A stretch of DNA of 32,430 nt from an uncultured Actinomycetes bacterium (GCA_903821145.1 CAIJKC010000052.1:1-32430); one strand, 5' to 3'; counted from the first letter of the stretch, positions 15,193 through 22,642 are shown. A program made the numbers and translations. Notes: generated by a model not told the origin, from the letters alone.

Positions 15193-17253
15193 ATGAAAAC
15201 CCTCATAAAGAAAGTCCGCACCTCATCCCGAACAAGCATCTCCATCCTTGGAGCCCTTGCTATCGGCGCAACCTCACTCCTTGGAGTGCAACAAGCCACA
15301 GCGCTTACCAATGCAGCACCCGCTGCCCCAACTGGAGTCGTCTCTCACCCAGGTGCAGGGGGCATCGTTGTTCGCTGGAACCCAGTTACAGCTACTCCAG
15401 CAGTGACGTCTTATATCGTCTCAGCTGGCGCTGGCTCATGCCCTATTGAAATTCCTGCATCAACTGCCAATCTCGTTGCCACACTCCCTGTTCTTGCAAC
15501 GCAAACTTCAATCCAGCCATATGTCCAAGCAGTCAGCAACTATGGCTTCTCCCCTAAAGGTCTAGCTCCACAGATCTATACCGGAACAGCTCTTGCAAGT
15601 ATTCCTGCAACTGCCGGTGTGAAGGCTGTTCAGCTCCTCGAGCTCAGCGACTTCCACGGTGCCATCGAAGCTACATCGACACAGATCGGTGCTGCAACAT
15701 ATAAGACAGCATGGGATAAAGATCGTGCTGCAAATCCTGCAACTTTCGCCCTTTCTGCTGGAGATAACATCGGTGCTGCTCCACCAATCTCAGCCTTCTT
15801 TGATGAGATGTCAACAATCAAATCTCTCAACGCAATGGGACTTGATGCCTCCACATTTGGAAACCACGAACACGATAAGGATATGACTGCGCTTTCGAAG
15901 ATCATCGGCGCATCTACCTTCAAGTGGGTTGTCTCTAACTACAGCTCGCTCTATCCAATCAAGGGTGGGGACAATCAGGCCGTATCGTTCACGGTTCTCG
16001 ATAAGGGCGGATTCAAGCTCGGTATCGTCGGTATGAATGTCGAAGAGACACCGATCGTGACAAAGCCAGGAAACCTCGACTACGTCGATGCCAATGGCGT
16101 GAAGAAGACCATCACAATTTCAACAGGTATCAAGGAGATGAATGCAGGGATCGTTGCTGCTAAGGCTGCTGGTGCCGATATCGTGATTGCACTCCTGCAT
16201 AATGGTTTCATCGATTACAACGCCTCTGATGCAAGCTCACCTGCTGAAGGTCCACTGCTCTTTATATCTCAGCAGCTCAAGGGTGCAGCGGTCGTATTTG
16301 GTGGCCATACCCACATTCAATATGCATCCGTCGCACCGCGTGGCCTATCCAAGCCTGTTGGCACACTCGTGGGGCAGGTTGTTAATGCAGGAACGAGCTA
16401 CAACCGTGTTCAGGTATGTATCAACTCTGCAACTAAGAAGGTCATTGGATCAAGCCTTGAGTTGGTGACAAAATCTGACGTCGCCAAGCTCACACCTGAT
16501 TCAACGACTGCAGCTCTTGTTGCTGACTACAAGTCAAAGCTTGGCGCAGCTGTAGATGTGAAGATTGGGCAAGTTTCTGCCCTCTTCCCTAACGGCAACT
16601 ACCTAGGTGCAGGCCTGAAGATTCAGCGTCAGAAGGAGACAGAGCTTGGTGATTACCTCGCCGATGCTATGCGCATCCGTTACAAGACTGATTTCGCAAT
16701 CACCAATGGCGGTGGAATTCGTGACTCCTTGCCTGCAAGTGGCTATCCACCTGTTAACACTTCCTATATCCGCCCTAAGGTCTTCAATGCCCCAGACACA
16801 TCCGTCGCTGGTCCATTTGATATCACCTACGGAGATGCACTCGCAGTCCTTCCATTTGGAAACTATGCAGTAGTAACCACCCTCACTGGAGCAGATATCT
16901 GGAAGGCTCTAGAAAATGGTGCTCGTGGCTACGCAAATGGCGACGGCTGGTTCCCACAGATCTCTGGGCTGCGCTTCACCTTCGATCCAACACATACTGC
17001 TGGTTCTTTGGTAACGGCAGTAACGAAGACCGATGGAACCCCGATTGCCAAGGATGACAAGGTCTACACAATCACCACCAATGACTACATGCTCTATGGT
17101 GGCGATGGTTACACCATGTTTAATCCAACCAAGGGATCGATTCGTGACCTTTTGGTAGATGTATTGGCTGACTCCCTCAAGGCTGATTTATCAGTTGGCA
17201 AGGTGACAAAGCTTCCAGCACTTGATGGTCGCATCACCCGCGTAGGTGCATAA
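15193..17253 (+). CDS. Secreted 5'-nucleotidase / UshA-like metallophosphatase with N-terminal Fn3-like domain
   Basis: A 686-residue exported enzyme that would dephosphorylate nucleotides outside the cell. It has a signal peptide (KK/R-rich start, hydrophobic 17-33, cleavage likely after ATA near 37) and a fibronectin-III-like domain at about 43-130. The calcineurin-type metallophosphoesterase domain has metal motifs ELSDFHG (150-156), AGDN (189-192), GNHEHD (223-228) and GGHTH (370-374). The C-terminal 5'-nucleotidase domain contains ETELGDYLADAMR, TNGGGIR, LPFGNYAV and TTNDYMLYGGDGY. There is no sortase motif or C-terminal TM segment. It probably supplies phosphate or nucleosides, matching the purine permease and Apt elsewhere in the window (inference). 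It is monocistronic, closed by a terminator. Confidence 0.93.
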   Translation: MKTLIKKVRTSSRTSISILGALAIGATSLLGVQQATALTNAAPAAPTGVVSHPGAGGIVVRWNPVTATPAVTSYIVSAGAGSCPIEIPASTANLVATLPVLATQTSIQPYVQAVSNYGFSPKGLAPQIYTGTALASIPATAGVKAVQLLELSDFHGAIEATSTQIGAATYKTAWDKDRAANPATFALSAGDNIGAAPPISAFFDEMSTIKSLNAMGLDASTFGNHEHDKDMTALSKIIGASTFKWVVSNYSSLYPIKGGDNQAVSFTVLDKGGFKLGIVGMNVEETPIVTKPGNLDYVDANGVKKTITISTGIKEMNAGIVAAKAAGADIVIALLHNGFIDYNASDASSPAEGPLLFISQQLKGAAVVFGGHTHIQYASVAPRGLSKPVGTLVGQVVNAGTSYNRVQVCINSATKKVIGSSLELVTKSDVAKLTPDSTTAALVADYKSKLGAAVDVKIGQVSALFPNGNYLGAGLKIQRQKETELGDYLADAMRIRYKTDFAITNGGGIRDSLPASGYPPVNTSYIRPKVFNAPDTSVAGPFDITYGDALAVLPFGNYAVVTTLTGADIWKALENGARGYANGDGWFPQISGLRFTFDPTHTAGSLVTAVTKTDGTPIAKDDKVYTITTNDYMLYGGDGYTMFNPTKGSIRDLLVDVLADSLKADLSVGKVTKLPALDGRITRVGA

Positions 17254-17275
17254 CCTGATAGCAAGATAACCTGGC

Positions 17276-17309
17276 AAAAGGCCCCTAGAGAGAATCTGGG
17301 GGCCTTTTT
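17276..17309 (+). terminator. Rho-independent terminator after the 5'-nucleotidase
   Basis: Arms AAAAGGCCCC (17276-17285) and GGGGCCTTTT (17299-17308) pair perfectly around a 13-base loop, and the stem runs into a T-tract ending at 17309. It lies 22 bases after the 5'-nucleotidase stop. It is the clearest intrinsic terminator in the window. Confidence 0.9.
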
Positions 17310-17315
17310 CATCGG

Positions 17316-17321
17316 TAGATT
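17316..17321 (+). promoter_or_regulatory. -10 element of the TauE/SafE gene (leaderless)
   Basis: TAGATT ends six bases before ATG 17328, so the mRNA would start at the start codon. It lies only seven bases after the upstream terminator T-tract. No ribosome binding site is seen. Confidence 0.55.
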
Positions 17322-17327
17322 CCTCTC

Positions 17328-18077
17328 ATGATTCTCTTTGAGGCGCTCCTTGCAGGACTCTTTATCGGCTCGGTCTTGGGCTTTGTTGGCGCCGGCGGTG
17401 CGATGGTCTCTGTCCCCATCCTGCTCTATATCTTCCACTTCACGAACCAGCAGGCGACGATCGCAGCTCTTGTCATTGTGGGTCTTGCTGCAGCATCTGG
17501 GGTCATTCCAAAATTCAAGAGCAAAGAAGTCCTTGTCCGAGAAGCGGTCTCCATCTGGGCGATTGGCCTCGTCGCAACCCTCTCCATGACAGCGCTGGCA
17601 AGTCATATCCATCCCAACGTTCTGCACATCGGCTTTGCCCTCGTTCTCATTGTTGCAGGCGGCTCGATGCTTCGTGGGCCTATCACGGCAGACCCAGAAC
17701 ACCGGATGTCTCTGCCAGTTCTCATTCTCGTTTCACTGATTGTCGGCACACTCACGGGCCTGTTCGGTATCGGTGGCGGCTTCCTCGCCATCCCAGTACT
17801 CGTCCTCTTTTATAACACGCCACAAAATAAGGCGGCAGGAACATCACTGCTCATCATCACGATGAACTGCGCAACATCATTTTTTGAACGCTATAAAAGT
17901 TGGCACGTTGTTGATTGGAAGACGCCCTTCACCATTGCACTGGTTGCAATCGTGATCTCGCGCCTGGCATCTCAGCGGAGCGGGAAGGTAAATGCCAAGC
18001 TGCTGCGAAGAGCATTTGGTTACCTGCTCTTTAGCCTCTCGGCATTCACTATCCTTAAAACTTTCTTCCTCAATTAA
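17328..18077 (+). CDS. Sulfite exporter TauE/SafE family permease
   Basis: A 249-residue membrane protein with about eight TM segments arranged as two repeats. Each repeat starts with the family's glycine-rich motif: GSVLGFVGAGGAMVSVPILL (about 18-37) and VGTLTGLFGIGGGFLAIPVLV (about 139-159). Members export sulfite, sulfoacetate or other organosulfur anions, but most are uncharacterised and the substrate cannot be told here. The gene stands alone between a terminator and a converging operon 18 bases after its stop. Its end is unusual: CTCAATTAAG, which includes the stop codon, is repeated in direct tandem at 18069-18088. Confidence 0.9.
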   Translation: MILFEALLAGLFIGSVLGFVGAGGAMVSVPILLYIFHFTNQQATIAALVIVGLAAASGVIPKFKSKEVLVREAVSIWAIGLVATLSMTALASHIHPNVLHIGFALVLIVAGGSMLRGPITADPEHRMSLPVLILVSLIVGTLTGLFGIGGGFLAIPVLVLFYNTPQNKAAGTSLLIITMNCATSFFERYKSWHVVDWKTPFTIALVAIVISRLASQRSGKVNAKLLRRAFGYLLFSLSAFTILKTFFLN

Positions 18078-18095
18078 GCTCAATTAAGCCCGTAT

Positions 18096-19037
18096 CTAGC
18101 TCTTACGCTGATACCACTTTCGCCAGATCAGACGATGCACCGGAATCCAGTAAGGGATCCGCGAGATGATCGGAAGCAATGGCAAGAAGATCAAACCAAG
18201 GCTTAAGACTCCCATCAGCGACATCACAAGGATGTCAGCATTACCGGAAGATTTAAATGGTTCTATCTGATACCAGAGCGAGTAGAGCCACAACCACGAC
18301 TGTCCTGGCCATGAGCCAGTCTCATTCATAACCCCCCATTGATCTCCACTCAGGTGTTGAGCAGCAGCCTTATCTGGGAAGTAGGTACCGCTATCTGCCA
18401 AGAAGAGAAGTGGTTTGGTGAAGTTAGTAGGAAGGGTTGTATCACTTGTGGTGAGTGCGCCATCCAGTGCTCCACTTTGCGCCATCGAATAGAGCGCAGT
18501 CACAAGCGTTGGCACAGGTCCATATGCCCCTGTTGGATCAGCCAAGGCAAGTGCCTTGCCATCCTTAGTTAAGGCATCAGAATAGGCGCTCGCCCACGTG
18601 ATCTCTTGTTTGCTAGAAGCCAAGCTCCACACCGCAATTGCTGATTTTGTGGTGCTATCGGGTTCAATCGCTAACGGTTCAATCACAAAACTCTTCGCTG
18701 GATCAATCGGAATTGTAATTCCGCTGATCTTGGCTGGATTGATGGGCCCGATATTCTGGCCACTTCCATTGTTGTTATAGGGAGGTCCATAAGAAGCGCT
18801 GGTCGTTGTGCCAGCAAGCTCACTTGCAGCTGTCTGAACGAAATCAGCAGGTGCCTGTATTGACCACGACTGCATGGTTAACGCCTTCTCATCAGGTGAA
18901 CTAAAGAGTGCCGCCAATGACAGTGCTAAGAAGCCAACGACGACAACTGCCACGACAATCTCTTTGACGAGATCATATTCACGAAGTGGCCCACTCCATT
19001 TTTTGGAGGGATCAACGCTAGAGAGTTTATGTCTCAT
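18096..19037 (-). CDS. Membrane-anchored extracytoplasmic partner of a cytochrome b6-like protein (unknown function)
   Basis: About 313 residues, cotranscribed with the cytochrome b gene. Near the N-terminus lies one TM segment (about 26-47), followed by a ~210-residue extracytoplasmic region containing YGPPYNNNGSGQNIGP and many Thr/Ser/Pro. One or two C-terminal TM segments (about 260-292) and a basic tail IPYWIPVHRLIWRKW follow. I see no cysteine at all, so CXXCH heme and a Rieske cluster are excluded, and there is no PEWY motif. The C-terminal tail loosely resembles cytochrome b-associated subunits. Start choice: ATG 19037 lies eight bases after GCAGGTGA. A GTG at 19043, in a GTGA overlap with the upstream stop, is the alternative. 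The family is not recognised with certainty. Confidence 0.75.
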   Translation of the reverse strand: MRHKLSSVDPSKKWSGPLREYDLVKEIVVAVVVVGFLALSLAALFSSPDEKALTMQSWSIQAPADFVQTAASELAGTTTSASYGPPYNNNGSGQNIGPINPAKISGITIPIDPAKSFVIEPLAIEPDSTTKSAIAVWSLASSKQEITWASAYSDALTKDGKALALADPTGAYGPVPTLVTALYSMAQSGALDGALTTSDTTLPTNFTKPLLFLADSGTYFPDKAAAQHLSGDQWGVMNETGSWPGQSWLWLYSLWYQIEPFKSSGNADILVMSLMGVLSLGLIFLPLLPIISRIPYWIPVHRLIWRKWYQRKS

Positions 19038-19039
19038 TC

Positions 19040-19657
19040 TCACTCACCTGCCTCATCAATAGGTGGAACAACCCCTCGGCGTCTCACCAAGATCACATGC
19101 CAGAGAACAATCGCACCAAGAACAAGTGGCAGAAGTGAAACGTGTAACAAGATTGCTTGGCCAGTGTTGAGAGTATTAAAGAAAGCACCAATGCCCACGG
19201 CATTAAAACCATCTTTGGCTTGAGTGGCAATCCATTGTGAGTCAAAGTTGGTCTGAATGATGTAGCCGGTGAAACCGGTGATGATGGATGCAAAGAAGGC
19301 GAGGCATCCTGTGATCCAGGTAGCAAGTCGGCGGCCACGCCATGCGGCCATCCAGAACTTACCCCAGAGGTGCACAACCATGAAGACGAAGAAGAGCTCA
19401 ACGCTCCAGAGGTGAACCGAGTTCACGTAGTGGCCAACGCTGGAGGTATGCCACCAAGCCGGGCCTTCTAGCGTGAGATAGAGCCCTGACGCGATCAACA
19501 TGATGAGCGCGGCAATTGTTGCAACGCCGAAGATGTAGATCCAGGAGGCGACATATGCTGGTTGATGATCTGGAAGCAGATCCTCAGGTTCAAATTTATC
19601 AAGGGTGGCTGAGCGCACCCGACTCGTCCATGAACTCTTATTGCTCATTGTGCTCAT
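19040..19657 (-). CDS. Cytochrome b6-like diheme membrane protein (cytochrome b N-terminal domain)
   Basis: A 205-residue, four-TM cytochrome b domain. Heme ligands are visible as two pairs: His82/His96 (HX13H, in VHLWSVELFFVFMVVH) and His172/His187 (HX14H, in LHVSLLPLVLGAIVLWH). The X14 spacing in the second pair is a b6-type trait rather than mitochondrial cytochrome b. The loop GFTGYIIQ corresponds to the conserved G-x-TGY segment. The Cys that binds the extra heme c in b6 is replaced by Ile. No C-terminal cytochrome b domain or subunit IV (PEWY) is in the window. It overlaps both neighbours (ATGA upstream, GTGA downstream). It would carry electrons across the membrane between quinone and an unidentified partner. 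Confidence 0.88.
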   Translation of the reverse strand: MSTMSNKSSWTSRVRSATLDKFEPEDLLPDHQPAYVASWIYIFGVATIAALIMLIASGLYLTLEGPAWWHTSSVGHYVNSVHLWSVELFFVFMVVHLWGKFWMAAWRGRRLATWITGCLAFFASIITGFTGYIIQTNFDSQWIATQAKDGFNAVGIGAFFNTLNTGQAILLHVSLLPLVLGAIVLWHVILVRRRGVVPPIDEAGE

Positions 19658-19845
19658 CTCTTTCCACCTACTCGCTCGCTCTTCTTGCTCGCTTTTTCAT
19701 GATCTGGAAATGGCAGGAAAAGGGCAACAATGAAGATCACACACATAGAGATGATGATCATCAGATTGCCTGCAGAAACAGAGAATGGTCCAACGCTCAC
19801 ATAATGAGCAGGGTGGTCGAGGGAGATAGCCAAAAATCTCACCAT
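19654..19845 (-). CDS. Small single-TM protein leading the cytochrome b6-like operon
   Basis: A 63-residue protein with one strong TM segment (about 26-45, NLMIIISMCVIFIVALFLP) and a Lys/Arg-rich cytoplasmic tail. Its stop overlaps the cytochrome b start as ATGA, which supports it as a real coding sequence despite its size. It is probably a small structural subunit of the same membrane complex, like the small subunits of other cytochrome b complexes; this is inference. The start is ATG 19845; a weak AGG-containing ribosome binding site lies nine or more bases upstream. No cofactor-binding residue is visible. Confidence 0.7.
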   Translation of the reverse strand: MVRFLAISLDHPAHYVSVGPFSVSAGNLMIIISMCVIFIVALFLPFPDHEKASKKSERVGGKR

Positions 19846-20012
19846 GATGAGTTGCCTGTCCTTTCACTATTCTGAGAATTTGCTTACCTCAGTGTCGTAA
19901 TTGTTCAGGATTGCAACCTTGCTGACTGCAGATTCGCTTGCGCTAGCACTCAATTAGGAGCATAATGAAAAAAGAGTGGGGTTTTCCCGCTCACATAGAA
20001 GGAGTCCATTAC
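19846..20012. other. Divergent intergenic region between the cytochrome b-like operon and the LuxR-type gene
   Basis: The region carries the start signals of both genes. For the plus strand two start codons each have a ribosome binding site: AGGAG four bases before ATG 19965, and AGAAGGAG (19997-20004) eight bases before ATG 20013. Between them lies a hairpin (19974-19992) with arms GAGTGGG and CCCGCTC, including one G-T pair, and a loop GTTTT. I find no certain -10/-35 pair in either direction. Confidence 0.45.
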
Positions 20013-20327
20013 ATGGATATCAGAATTCTTATGCGCGATTTGACCCCCTTTGAACGGCTTGTAGCCGAACATATGTGTGATGGTCTTTCTAACGCAGCTA
20101 TCGCCCGTGAGACCGCACATACCGAAAAGGTGATCGAGAATACGATCTCTCGCATGTCTCGAGCATTTAGCATCCAATCGGGTCCTGATGTAAACCTGCG
20201 CGTCCTGCTCGCCTTGGCCTACCGAGCACAATTTGGTGATGGTTCCTTTGAGAAACTTGGCGTTGATTGCGTTCATGCAGAACTGGGCCCAGATGGCCGT
20301 AGGTACTGCAGCCGACATATCGAATAG
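20013..20327 (+). CDS. LuxR-type helix-turn-helix transcriptional regulator (no receiver domain)
   Basis: A small DNA-binding protein, 104 residues from ATG 20013 (120 from ATG 19965). The core LTPFERLVAEHMCDGLSNAAIARETAHTEKVIENTISRM is a LuxR C-terminal HTH: LT opener, GLSNAAIA turn, and recognition helix TEKVIENTISR. The tail ends with three Cys/His-containing stretches (DCVHAE, RYCSRHIE), so a metal or redox role is possible but unproven. There is no receiver, PAS or autoinducer domain, so it is an orphan output domain. I prefer the second start because its ribosome binding site is stronger and better spaced. It is divergent from the cytochrome b-like operon, making that operon a candidate target (inference). 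Confidence 0.82.
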   Translation: MDIRILMRDLTPFERLVAEHMCDGLSNAAIARETAHTEKVIENTISRMSRAFSIQSGPDVNLRVLLALAYRAQFGDGSFEKLGVDCVHAELGPDGRRYCSRHIE

Positions 20328-20475
20328 CCGCGCATCCGTATTCCTCACATCACATTCTGTGAAGGGATAGCACTCTACTTTTCTCTACTTCCTCATCCAT
20401 CTCTCCTCAATACTTAGAACCAGATGAGATCCTCAATTTCTCATCTCTATGACGGAGAGAAAAGGGTAGAAAGAA
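20328..20475 (+). other. Intergenic region with an inverted repeat upstream of the two-TM protein gene
   Basis: A 148-base gap, pyrimidine-rich in its middle. It contains a perfect inverted repeat with arms AGATGAGA (20422-20429) and TCTCATCT (20439-20446) around a nine-base loop, about 30 bases before the next start. There is no T-tract, so a regulatory site or 5' leader hairpin is more likely than a terminator. The weak purine-rich stretch AAAGGGTAGAAAGAA precedes ATG 20476. Confidence 0.5.
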
Positions 20476-21066
20476 ATGAAGAGAAGAGCATTCGACAGAA
20501 TCACGAGTATGGTCGGCTTACTTTTGGCAGGAATATTGATTATCGCTGGCGGACTTCTCACCTGGGGCGGCACCTTCGCCAATAACCAAGTGAAGGACCA
20601 ACTCGCAGCACAGAAGATCACACTTCCCACTGCTACCCATAATCCCAAGGAGAGCGCCGCTGTGACCGCATTCTTTACCGCTAATGGCGGAAAGTTGATG
20701 ACAACGGGAAAGCAAGCACAGATGTATGCAGATCATTACATTGCATTCCATCTCCAAGGTATTGGTGGCGGAAAGGTCTACTCGGAACTATCGGGTGAAG
20801 AGATGGGCGTAAAGGCTCAACTCACAGCTGATCCAACAAATACCGTACTCTCCGCAAAAGTTGCCGCCCTCGATGGGCAGGTAAACACTGTCTTCAAGGG
20901 TGAATCACTGCGAGGCATGCTCCTCAATGCCTATGCATTCTGGCAATTAGGTCAGATCGCGATGATCGCTTCTTGGGTCACCTACCTAGGTGGATTGCTC
21001 TTGCTGATCCTCGCCCTCATGGGATTTGCACACTCCCGGCGCGCATCAGAGGATGATGCGATCTAG
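20476..21066 (+). CDS. Two-TM membrane protein with extracytoplasmic domain, function unknown
   Basis: A 196-residue protein with TM segments at about 13-31 and 163-184 and a ~130-residue domain between them that should face outside. The sequence between holds QLAAQKITLPT, MYADHYIAFHLQGIGGGKVYSEL and GMLLNAYAFWQLGQ just before the second TM. This architecture is common in actinobacteria, where such proteins are often mislabelled as LigA-type dioxygenases; no catalytic residues support that name, and the true role is unknown. It stands alone, preceded by an inverted repeat and followed by a 46-base hairpin. Confidence 0.8.
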   Translation: MKRRAFDRITSMVGLLLAGILIIAGGLLTWGGTFANNQVKDQLAAQKITLPTATHNPKESAAVTAFFTANGGKLMTTGKQAQMYADHYIAFHLQGIGGGKVYSELSGEEMGVKAQLTADPTNTVLSAKVAALDGQVNTVFKGESLRGMLLNAYAFWQLGQIAMIASWVTYLGGLLLLILALMGFAHSRRASEDDAI

Positions 21067-21077
21067 CCTGAGGAGTA

Positions 21078-21123
21078 CACAATGAGAGAGACCCTCGGTA
21101 ATCCGGGGGTCTCTCTCATTGTG
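21078..21123 (+). terminator. Very long perfect hairpin, probable terminator
   Basis: Arms at 21078-21094 and 21107-21123 pair perfectly over 17 bp, and the stem continues for four more pairs (one G-T) to a TAAT loop, about 21 bp in all. It begins 12 bases after the stop of the upstream gene and ends 10 bases before the -10 of the next. No T-tract follows. Actinobacterial terminators often lack one, but a processing or regulatory hairpin is also possible. Confidence 0.7.
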
Positions 21124-21132
21124 CCACTGAGT

Positions 21133-21138
21133 TAAACT
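21133..21138 (+). promoter_or_regulatory. -10 element of the alpha/beta hydrolase-carotenoid operon (leaderless)
   Basis: TAAACT ends six bases before ATG 21145. No ribosome binding site is present, and the upstream hairpin ends at 21123, so transcription must begin at or just before the start codon. Confidence 0.6.
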
Positions 21139-21144
21139 GAGCAT

Positions 21145-21933
21145 ATGAGTGAGCTATGGCATGAGAGCGTAGGTAGCGGTGAACCGCTGTTGCTCATCCA
21201 TGGCATGGGATCAGATCACACCGCATGGAAATTGATTCTGCCCCACCTTGCCGAAAACTTTGAAGTGATCTCCATAGATCTTCCAGGCCACGGCTACAGC
21301 AAACTTCCAGGTGGCACACCCATGGATGCGCATTCACTTGGGCAATTGGTTTTCTCACAGATGAGTGCGTGGGGTTACGACTCCTTCCACGTCGTTGGCA
21401 GCTCCCTTGGTGGGTGGGTGGGCATGGAGATGGCCGCAGCCAGACCTGAACGAATTCGATCTTTTGTTGGTTTAGCACCAGCGGGTTTGTGGTTAGTTCC
21501 AGAGACTAGGCGACATCCCATCTCTGCAGTCTCTCGGTATATGGCAGCAACTACTGTTCCGATCGCTCCACTTCTCCTGCGTTACACATGGGCACGAAAA
21601 ATTGGTTTCTCAATGGTTAGCCCGCAATGGGAGTCACTTCCTTTGGAGATCTGCATCGATGCAGCGCGCGCTATGGGAAGCTCCTCCGGATACTTTCCAG
21701 CATGGGATGCCATGCTCGGTCTTCGCTTTGATAAAGCGATCTCGGAAAATGTCCCAGTAACAATTTTATTCGGCGATACCGACAACACACTTCCTGCGCG
21801 ATATTCGCAAGAGCGATCACTGGCACCAGATCACACGCGATGGATCACACTGCCACGTGCCGGTCATGCACCGATGTGGGATAGCGTGCCGGCAGTTATC
21901 GCAGAAATTCATCAGACAGCACTACGCAGGTGA
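21145..21933 (+). CDS. Alpha/beta-fold hydrolase
   Basis: A 262-residue soluble enzyme with a full catalytic triad. Nucleophile elbow GSSLG places Ser87; Asp213 lies in LFGDTDN and His241 in RAGHAPMW. The oxyanion loop is LLIHGMGSDHTAW (16-28), followed by SIDLPGHGYS. There is no signal peptide. The substrate cannot be predicted. Its stop overlaps the GTG start of the CrtA-like gene (GTGA), so it is translationally linked to the carotenoid genes. A role in carotenoid ester or acyl-sugar metabolism is conceivable but is only guilt by association. Confidence 0.88.
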   Translation: MSELWHESVGSGEPLLLIHGMGSDHTAWKLILPHLAENFEVISIDLPGHGYSKLPGGTPMDAHSLGQLVFSQMSAWGYDSFHVVGSSLGGWVGMEMAAARPERIRSFVGLAPAGLWLVPETRRHPISAVSRYMAATTVPIAPLLLRYTWARKIGFSMVSPQWESLPLEICIDAARAMGSSSGYFPAWDAMLGLRFDKAISENVPVTILFGDTDNTLPARYSQERSLAPDHTRWITLPRAGHAPMWDSVPAVIAEIHQTALRR

Positions 21934-22604
21934 AGACATATCTTTTGCTCTGGACAGTCGATCCTCGCTCACTCCCCCAAGCACTCTTCCATATGGCCAC
22001 AGATCGCTTCTCCCTTCGTGCCGACTCGCGAATTACTTTCTTTAAATCTCTGGGAACTGGCGCAGGTAGCACCTTTACCCCACGCGATGCCGACATCCGC
22101 ACCTGGGGATTACTTCTCACCTTTGATGGTGAGCTAGAAGATTTAGATTCACAGCGCAGCATCCGTTCGTGGCGAAAATTCGCTCACAGAGAAGAGATCT
22201 ACCAACTCTCACCGATCTCATCTCACGGACTCTGGGCGAAGAAAGCACCTTTTGTGAGTGAAGACCCACTGGCTTCTCGTAACTGGAAGGGCGAAGTTGC
22301 CACGATTACTCGAGCAAGAATTCGCTGGCATGAGAATCTGCGATTTTGGCGAGCAGTCCCAGAAGTCACCCAATCTCTGCATCTGGCCGATGGCTTAATT
22401 CGTGCTATCGGAATAGGTGAGGCTCCCATCGGCTTGCAAGGAACCTTCTCACATTGGCGCTCCTCGGCAGATCTTCGAGCCTTCGCCTATCAGGGTGATG
22501 CTCACAAGAAGGCGATTGATCTCACCGCCAAACATCGCTGGTATTCCGAGGAGCTCTTTGCCCGTTTCGCAGTTCTCCAGCACACCAGCGTGAATCTGCG
22601 GTAA
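21930..22604 (+). CDS. CrtA-like carotenoid monooxygenase (spheroidene monooxygenase family)
   Basis: A 224-residue protein resembling CrtA, which oxidises C-2 of acyclic 1-hydroxy/1-methoxy carotenoids to a keto group in purple bacteria. Matching features are FKSLGTGAGSTFTPRDADIRTWG (about 38-60), the central W-R-F/IYQLSPISSHGLW stretch, RARIRWHENLRFWRAVP, and the C-terminal SADLRAFAYQGDAHKKAI...WYSEELFARFAVL, which is highly typical of the family. The start is GTG 21930, overlapping the hydrolase stop. Catalytic chemistry in this family is heme-dependent, but I cannot assign the ligand. The position directly upstream of CruF-, CruG- and CrtD-like genes supports a carotenoid role; the exact product is inferred. 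Confidence 0.78.
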   Translation: MKTYLLLWTVDPRSLPQALFHMATDRFSLRADSRITFFKSLGTGAGSTFTPRDADIRTWGLLLTFDGELEDLDSQRSIRSWRKFAHREEIYQLSPISSHGLWAKKAPFVSEDPLASRNWKGEVATITRARIRWHENLRFWRAVPEVTQSLHLADGLIRAIGIGEAPIGLQGTFSHWRSSADLRAFAYQGDAHKKAIDLTAKHRWYSEELFARFAVLQHTSVNLR

Positions 22605-22642
22605 TAAATACTCATTCCTACCTATTCCTCCTCGCATTAAGG

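Noticed and set aside
15072-15311. N-terminal extension of the DUF6504 protein
   Set aside because: It would run through the promoter and LexA box and into the divergent 5'-nucleotidase gene. The translated extension has no family resemblance.
19040-19657. Cytochrome b-like gene as a truncated respiratory qcrB
   Set aside because: The stop is followed directly by a coupled unrelated partner gene, and the four-helix domain is complete with both heme pairs. It looks like a native short form rather than a broken gene.
19948-19980. CIRCE-like heat shock element before the LuxR-type gene
   Set aside because: TAGCACTC resembles a left half-site, but GAGTGCTA is missing at the required nine-base spacing; only GAGTG appears, too far away.
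20346-20360. CRP-like palindrome TCACA-N3-TGTGA
   Set aside because: The order of half-sites and the spacing are wrong for a CRP site (TGTGA-N6-TCACA), and five-base arms are expected by chance.
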